A stretch of DNA of 64,000 bases, taken from Leucogyrophana mollusca. Its lineage: Eukaryota; Basidiomycota; Agaricomycetes; Boletales. Below, one piece after another: positions 59,803 to 64,000 of this stretch (its first letter is position 1; each line of letters begins with the position of its first letter). The translations under genes were made by a program, and so were the position numbers. The stretch lies in the NCBI GenBank assembly GCA_021014945.1, contig MU266334.1, positions 196,050-260,049 on the forward strand. Reading direction: 5' to 3'. Below the pieces are notes generated by a model. The model did not search any database. It was not told the DNA's origin and worked only from the letters and a program-made list of their open reading frames with translations.

Positions 59803-59872
59803 TGAGAAGCGTTGCACTCAATTGCTTGCACAGCGTCTGAGTTTCAAAATACGTTTCCCTTCAACGAGCACT
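59803..59872. promoter_or_regulatory. Shared bidirectional promoter of SWD2 and RPB5
   Basis: Only 70 bp separates the two start codons, so transcription in both directions must begin here or inside the opposite gene. No TATA box is evident. Confidence 0.65.
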
Positions 59873-60769
59873 ATGGCGGAGGATGAGACAGCCAAGCTAT
59901 GGAAAGTGAATCGCACAATCCATGAATTGGTCAAGGATAGGGTACGGACGACTATTATATTGCTATCGACCTCAATATTCATATCTTGTGCGCGTTTGAA
60001 CCAAGGGGTACCAAGTCTCAGACGACGAGATTCATATGGATCTTGCCACTTTCCGGTCGCATTATGCGAACAGTGGGGGAAGCGTAGAGTGAGTGTTGGG
60101 CCGTGCAAGCTCGGAGCTACGCTCAAGCGGATATTCAGTCGCAACCAACTCAACTTTTTCACAAACGCCCGAGAAAATCCGGCGGACCAGATCTTCATTT
60201 TCTTCTCGGACGAAAGAAGCGTCGGTGTTAAAACAATGCGGAAGTGAGTGAAGGCTAGCGTCTTGTCACTATCAGCTCAAAGACCTTGATATGCAGACTA
60301 CTGGGCATTCTAGAGGAGAAGTCCATTCAACGGGGCATCATCATATTCCCAGGGAACATGACCCCTTCCGCCCGAAAAGTTGGTTTTATTTCTGAGCCTG
60401 ACGAGCGATGTTTGAACTCGAATGCAGGTGATCGCGGCAATGTCCGCCCAGTACCGGCTTGAAGAGTTCTCCGAATCTGATCTATTGGTCAACATCACTC
60501 ATCACACACTTGTACCAAAACACGAAGTCCTCACGCCCGAGCAAAAGAAATCTCTTCTTGAAAAATAGTGCGTCATTAGTGCCACTTGCTCTACCTGCCG
60601 ACCTAAGAATGTGCGGCCCTCCAGTCGTTTGAAGGATACTCAGCTCCCTAGGATACAACTGGCAGACCCCGTCGCACGATATTACGGCCTTCGACGCGGT
60701 CAAGTTGTCAAAATCACGCGACCAAGCGAGACGAGTGGACGATATGCCAGCTATCGTATATGTTTCTAG
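59873..60769 (+). CDS. RPB5: RNA polymerase I, II and III shared subunit RPB5
   Basis: Six exons read to about 225 residues. The N-terminal jaw part is [20 protein letters not shown], then [17 protein letters not shown] and [20 protein letters not shown]. The C-terminal assembly domain has [39 protein letters not shown] and ends [24 protein letters not shown]. This is the universal RPABC1 subunit. The stop is 60767-60769. Introns are 48-63 bp. Length is normal. Confidence 0.95.
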
Positions 60770-62182
60770 CTGCTCCTGTTCGGTTCTGGGTTTGTGTATA
60801 TCCTTGACTTTGGCTAATTTACTTATTCTGCTTTCCTCCCTCATGTATCCAGTATTACACAATGGCACGCATTTATGCCTCCCGGCATCTTCTTGAAGCT
60901 GCGGCCTTTGGTACGGCACGAGAAGCATTGACTCTAGCAAATCACCCGGATTCGTTGGTTCATCCCGCACCTTCTCATGCGGATCCGTAGAATTTTACGG
61001 GAACGCCCGTATGAACTTGATACTTCTAATGACGAGTTCAGATCTCGAGCCTCGGTTGGAAGTTTAATTGTCTGAGAGCTGAACTGTGGCTCTTCTCCGT
61101 TTTTCACGGGGAATCATCGCGGCTAGGTACTTGAGCAACTTAAGGAAGGGACACCTTTCGGTTGTCTGCGCTTCTTTTTTGGTGGTCAGATGCTGAAAGG
61201 TGGCCACGGTGGAGCCCTATCGGAGTAGGTGTACGGATTTTGCAATCGCCCGTCGCGCCGCATTGGTAGAATTTTCAAGGTTAGGTTCCCCTCACTGTAT
61301 TTTTCCCCCCAGCAGAACGGGACTTTCGAAGATGCCTACATTTTGTGTGTTGTATCGCTTATTTTTTCAGGTGGTTATCTCAATTCCACTCGAACCGCCC
61401 CCATACCCACGATGGGCGTCCCGTTTTGAATATGGAGAGCCCTTCTTCACCTCGAAAGCGCCCACCCAATTGTACACGCTCCGGTGCGTAGTGGCGTGTA
61501 GGATACTCGAAATCTTTGTCATGACAAGATGACCTTCGGGTTAGCTTCATGTGGGTGATGGCCGGTTACGTGAGGCGCCTCTCACCGGCGGTCCTCCCTT
61601 GATGAGTTTAGATGTTTCTATCCTTAGGAACCGGCCCTATCAGCGGGTACACTCAGCCGATCGAGCTCGGAGCGCCTCAGGTCCTTGTCAAGGTCTGACA
61701 TACCAGGAGGACAATGGTTGATTGAAGGGGGGGGTACATGTCTCTCCCATCCAGCCCCTGTCCCATATCCGTCCAGTATAGAACCTACTCCTATGGGACA
61801 GTATCCAGCATGAATAGTAGGTGTCAAACTGATTGAGGGTCATGGCAGGCTGACGAGGATATCTTCTATGATTACCGAAGTTCATTCCACTTGGTCCGGA
61901 GTCATTCTATTCCAAATTCACTTCTACGAACTCCGGAAGGTAAGGAACATTCTCCGGGGTCAGGTAGCCGTATTGAGGGATGCAGTAAGGTAATTAAGTG
62001 TGGACTGGTGATCGTAACCCCTTGCCTAACAATGATGTTTCACGCTTCACCAGCTCAGGCGCAAACCTGTCCCCGTTTGCGCCAAAACAAACCTGTCCCC
62101 GTTTGCGCCAAAACAAACCGTTGTATAAATTCGTGGACACTATGTAGTATCTCGAATCACCAGTTCCCTCCGCTCTCCGACA
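60770..62182. other. Intergenic, upstream region of terpene synthase 2
   Basis: 1.4 kb without a supported gene. The right end carries the repeat and TATA element listed separately. Confidence 0.45.
62059..62129 (+). promoter_or_regulatory. Repeated dyad element and TATA box before terpene synthase 2
   Basis: A 26 bp unit (acctgtccccgtttgcgcca plus aaacaa) occurs twice without spacing, at 62065-62090 and 62091-62116. The arms gcgcaaac (62059-62066) and gtttgcgc (62075-62082) form an inverted repeat, and a third arm gtttgcgc lies at 62101-62108. A TATA box (tataaa, 62124-62129) follows, 53 bp before the ATG. Confidence 0.65.
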
Positions 62183-63313
62183 ATGTCTTCGCCGTTCCTT
62201 GAATACACCTTACCTGACCTCTTTTCGCTGTGCCCTCTCGAGTTCGGGGACGCGAATCCTCATTACAAGGAAGCTGGCGCCGACTCCGCAGCATGGGTCA
62301 ACCAATACGATGTCTTCACCCACAAGAAACGTGCCTTTTTCGTTCAGGGATGTAACGAGCTCCTCTGCTGCCGCGTCTATCCCTACGCTGGCTATGAGGA
62401 GTTCAGGACGTGCTGTGACTTTGTGAACCTCTTGTTCGTCATTGATGAACTCAGCGATGACATGACTGGAGAAGACGCAAGGAAGACCTGCGGGATCTTT
62501 TACCGCGCTATGGTCGATCCCGAATTCAAGGACAGCTCACCCGTCGCCACGATGACACAGGAGTACGCACCTGTTCTATCGCCCTTTCATTTTGTCTGAC
62601 TTTTAGTGGAGGTTCCGAGCACGTCTTACTTCGTCGGCCAAGCCACGCTGCTTTGACAGATTCGTGGTGCATTGCAAGTCCTATGTCGACGCAGTTTCTT
62701 CAGAAGCAGAACTCAGGGAAACTGGCAAGGTGCTCGATTTAGCGTCTTACATCGCCCTCCGTCGCGAAAATAGCGCCATAAGGCTCTGCCTTGGCCTCAT
62801 CGAATATATCTTCGGCATAGATTTGCCTGATGAAGCCTTAAACGACCCCGCATTTCGGAGTGTCTATTGGGCCTGTGTGGACATGGTATGCTGGTCAAAT
62901 GTAAGATTACTCAACATTCCGCTCCTATACGAGACTGACCGTACGTCGATCAGGATGTGTACTCTTTCAACATGGAGCAAGCGAAGGGCCACACTGGCAA
63001 CAACGTGGTGACCGTCCTTATGCACGAGGAGGGTATCGACCTTCAGGCGGCGTTTGATAGGGTGGGCATAGTGTTCGGGCAGCTCATGAACCGTTGCTTA
63101 GAAGACCGGGCCCGCCTCCCCTCTTGGGGCCCCGCCATCGACGCAGACGTTGCGCTTTTCATTAAGGGAATTGATCATTGGGTTGTTGGAAACTTGGAAT
63201 GGAGCTTCGAAACGCCGCGGTATTTTGGCGCCAGGCACGCAGATATTTTGCGCACCCGCCGCATTACGTTGAAGCCCTTGGAAGTGTGTAGCGAGGACAG
63301 TAGGGAAGAATAA
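62183..63313 (+). CDS. Sesquiterpene synthase (class I terpene cyclase) 2
   Basis: Three exons (62183-62562, 62612-62900, 62954-63313) give 1029 nt, 342 residues. Intron 1 must end at the second AG (62610-62611) to keep the frame EFRARLTSS. The aspartate motif is DELSDD in [14 protein letters not shown], the NSE motif is [18 protein letters not shown], and the Arg-Tyr pair is in ETPRYFG. It is clearly a paralogue of the synthase at 41218, sharing intron positions, but diverged through most of the chain ([15 protein letters not shown] against EIDLPDELFEDA). It has an extra acidic C-terminus (CSEDSREE). Product not predictable. Confidence 0.93.
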
Positions 63314-63786
63314 CGAAATGACGACGTCCCCTCATCTTTACTTTAAAACATATCTCTGGTCTTCTTGGTTTAGTTTTCCCGCTGCCTTGCTGATTTTTCT
63401 TGATTTATAGAGCCGTACTTATGGTATTTATTTTATGTCTGTAACCATGTAGCCATGGTCCCATTGACACTGTATTTGAGGCCTAGATGATGTATACAAT
63501 GAGCCATCGAGCCAACGGCTCTTACTCTGTGATGGCACAGACGACCACCGGCTGTCGGGCTCTACTTACCCATTGAGTGAATTGCGAGCGAAGTACAACG
63601 GTTTCACCATTATGTTACCACTGTTCTCTTACATTGAACCCTCAATACCCAAAGACGTTACATTGATATTTCATATTTCGCGATACATACTTCTCCACCG
63701 ACAATATTCCTACAACTGGAGTTTCCCAAACTAAAACCAGTACATCACGAGCTTCCAAGGACCCCTTTCGACAGTTATTATCTCTC
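63314..63786. other. Convergent intergenic region
   Basis: Between the terpene synthase stop and the hydrophobin stop. No gene seen. Confidence 0.4.
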
Positions 63787-64000
63787 TTAGATCAAGTTGA
63801 CACACTGGACGTTGATGTTGACAAGTCCGAGGGTCTGCAAAACGACGAGCCTGAGAATTAGTCGATCAAGAGAAATGGCAATAAACTTTTACCTGCTGGT
63901 CATTGGTGCAGCAAATAGTGGTCTGGTCGCAAGTCGAGCTGGCAATACAGTCGACGCCAATGAGGGCGCCGACGTCGATGCCGAGAATCTCGGCCAGGAG
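63787..64000 (-). CDS. Class I hydrophobin, 3' end only (cut by window edge)
   Basis: Two exon parts are visible (64000-63893 and 63834-63787). They read LLAEILGIDVGALIGVDC, then CDQTTICCTNDQQ and TLGLVNINVQCVNLI before the stop. The spacing C-x5-C-x5-CC-x15-C matches the last five of the eight hydrophobin cysteines, although the first gap is short. Hydrophobins are small secreted proteins that assemble into amphipathic films on hyphae and fruit bodies. The N-terminus lies beyond 64000. The call rests on the Cys pattern and the typical intron shortly after the second CC. Confidence 0.75.

Noticed and set aside
60705..60896. Short hydrophobic frame after RPB5
   Set aside because: It is out of frame with the RPB5 C-terminus, which ends properly at 60769; the hydrophobic stretch is T-rich 3' sequence.

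Overview
The window is nuclear DNA from a filamentous basidiomycete, most likely a wood- or litter-associated Agaricomycete. Genes are dense on both strands and carry many very short GT-AG introns, mostly about 48-65 bp, with 18-23 nt microexons in places. The gene families fit: class I hydrophobin, DUF6533 and rhodopsin-like seven-helix proteins, trichodiene/muurolol-type terpene synthases, BTB proteins and a large TPR-CHAT protein. There is no rRNA, tRNA, CRISPR or recognisable intact transposon. Gene models were built by hand from reading frame, splice sites and family motifs; where stated, exon lengths sum to an exact open frame.

Layout. 1-3.4 kb is a repeat-rich accessory stretch with one small secreted protein gene and a scrambled copy of its locus. 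3.4-24.3 kb is a conserved housekeeping block: CAF120-like PH protein, COX11, DNAJC8-like J protein, RMI1, carnitine acetyltransferase, PAM18, EFM4, NOM1/SGD1 and a GH47 mannosidase. 24.3-34.7 kb is a second accessory stretch: a dead secreted-protein gene, a frameshifted BTB gene and a fragment of it, an unknown two-exon gene, the TPR-CHAT gene, and a dead glutathione transferase joined to a secreted-protein tail. 34.7-42.3 kb holds a peroxisomal multifunctional enzyme, a live secreted-protein gene, BET1 and a sesquiterpene synthase. After a 3.1 kb gap come TRAP-alpha, a complex I subunit, a tandem pair of rhodopsin-like genes, a DUF6533 gene, a peroxisomal enoyl-CoA hydratase/isomerase, an aspartic protease, SWD2/WDR82, RPB5, a second terpene synthase and, cut by the right edge, a hydrophobin.

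How the genes relate. Three proteins end in a peroxisome import tripeptide: carnitine acetyltransferase (ARL), multifunctional enzyme (AKL) and enoyl-CoA hydratase/isomerase (SKL). Together they cover fatty-acid beta-oxidation and acyl export. COX11, PAM18 and the complex I subunit are mitochondrial. RMI1, NOM1, SWD2, RPB5, DNAJC8 and CAF120 serve DNA repair, ribosome assembly and RNA metabolism. The accessory stretches are dominated by duplication and decay of a small secreted-protein family. The most unusual gene is the TPR-CHAT protein, a candidate caspase-like conflict or regulatory peptidase with young higher-order repeats.
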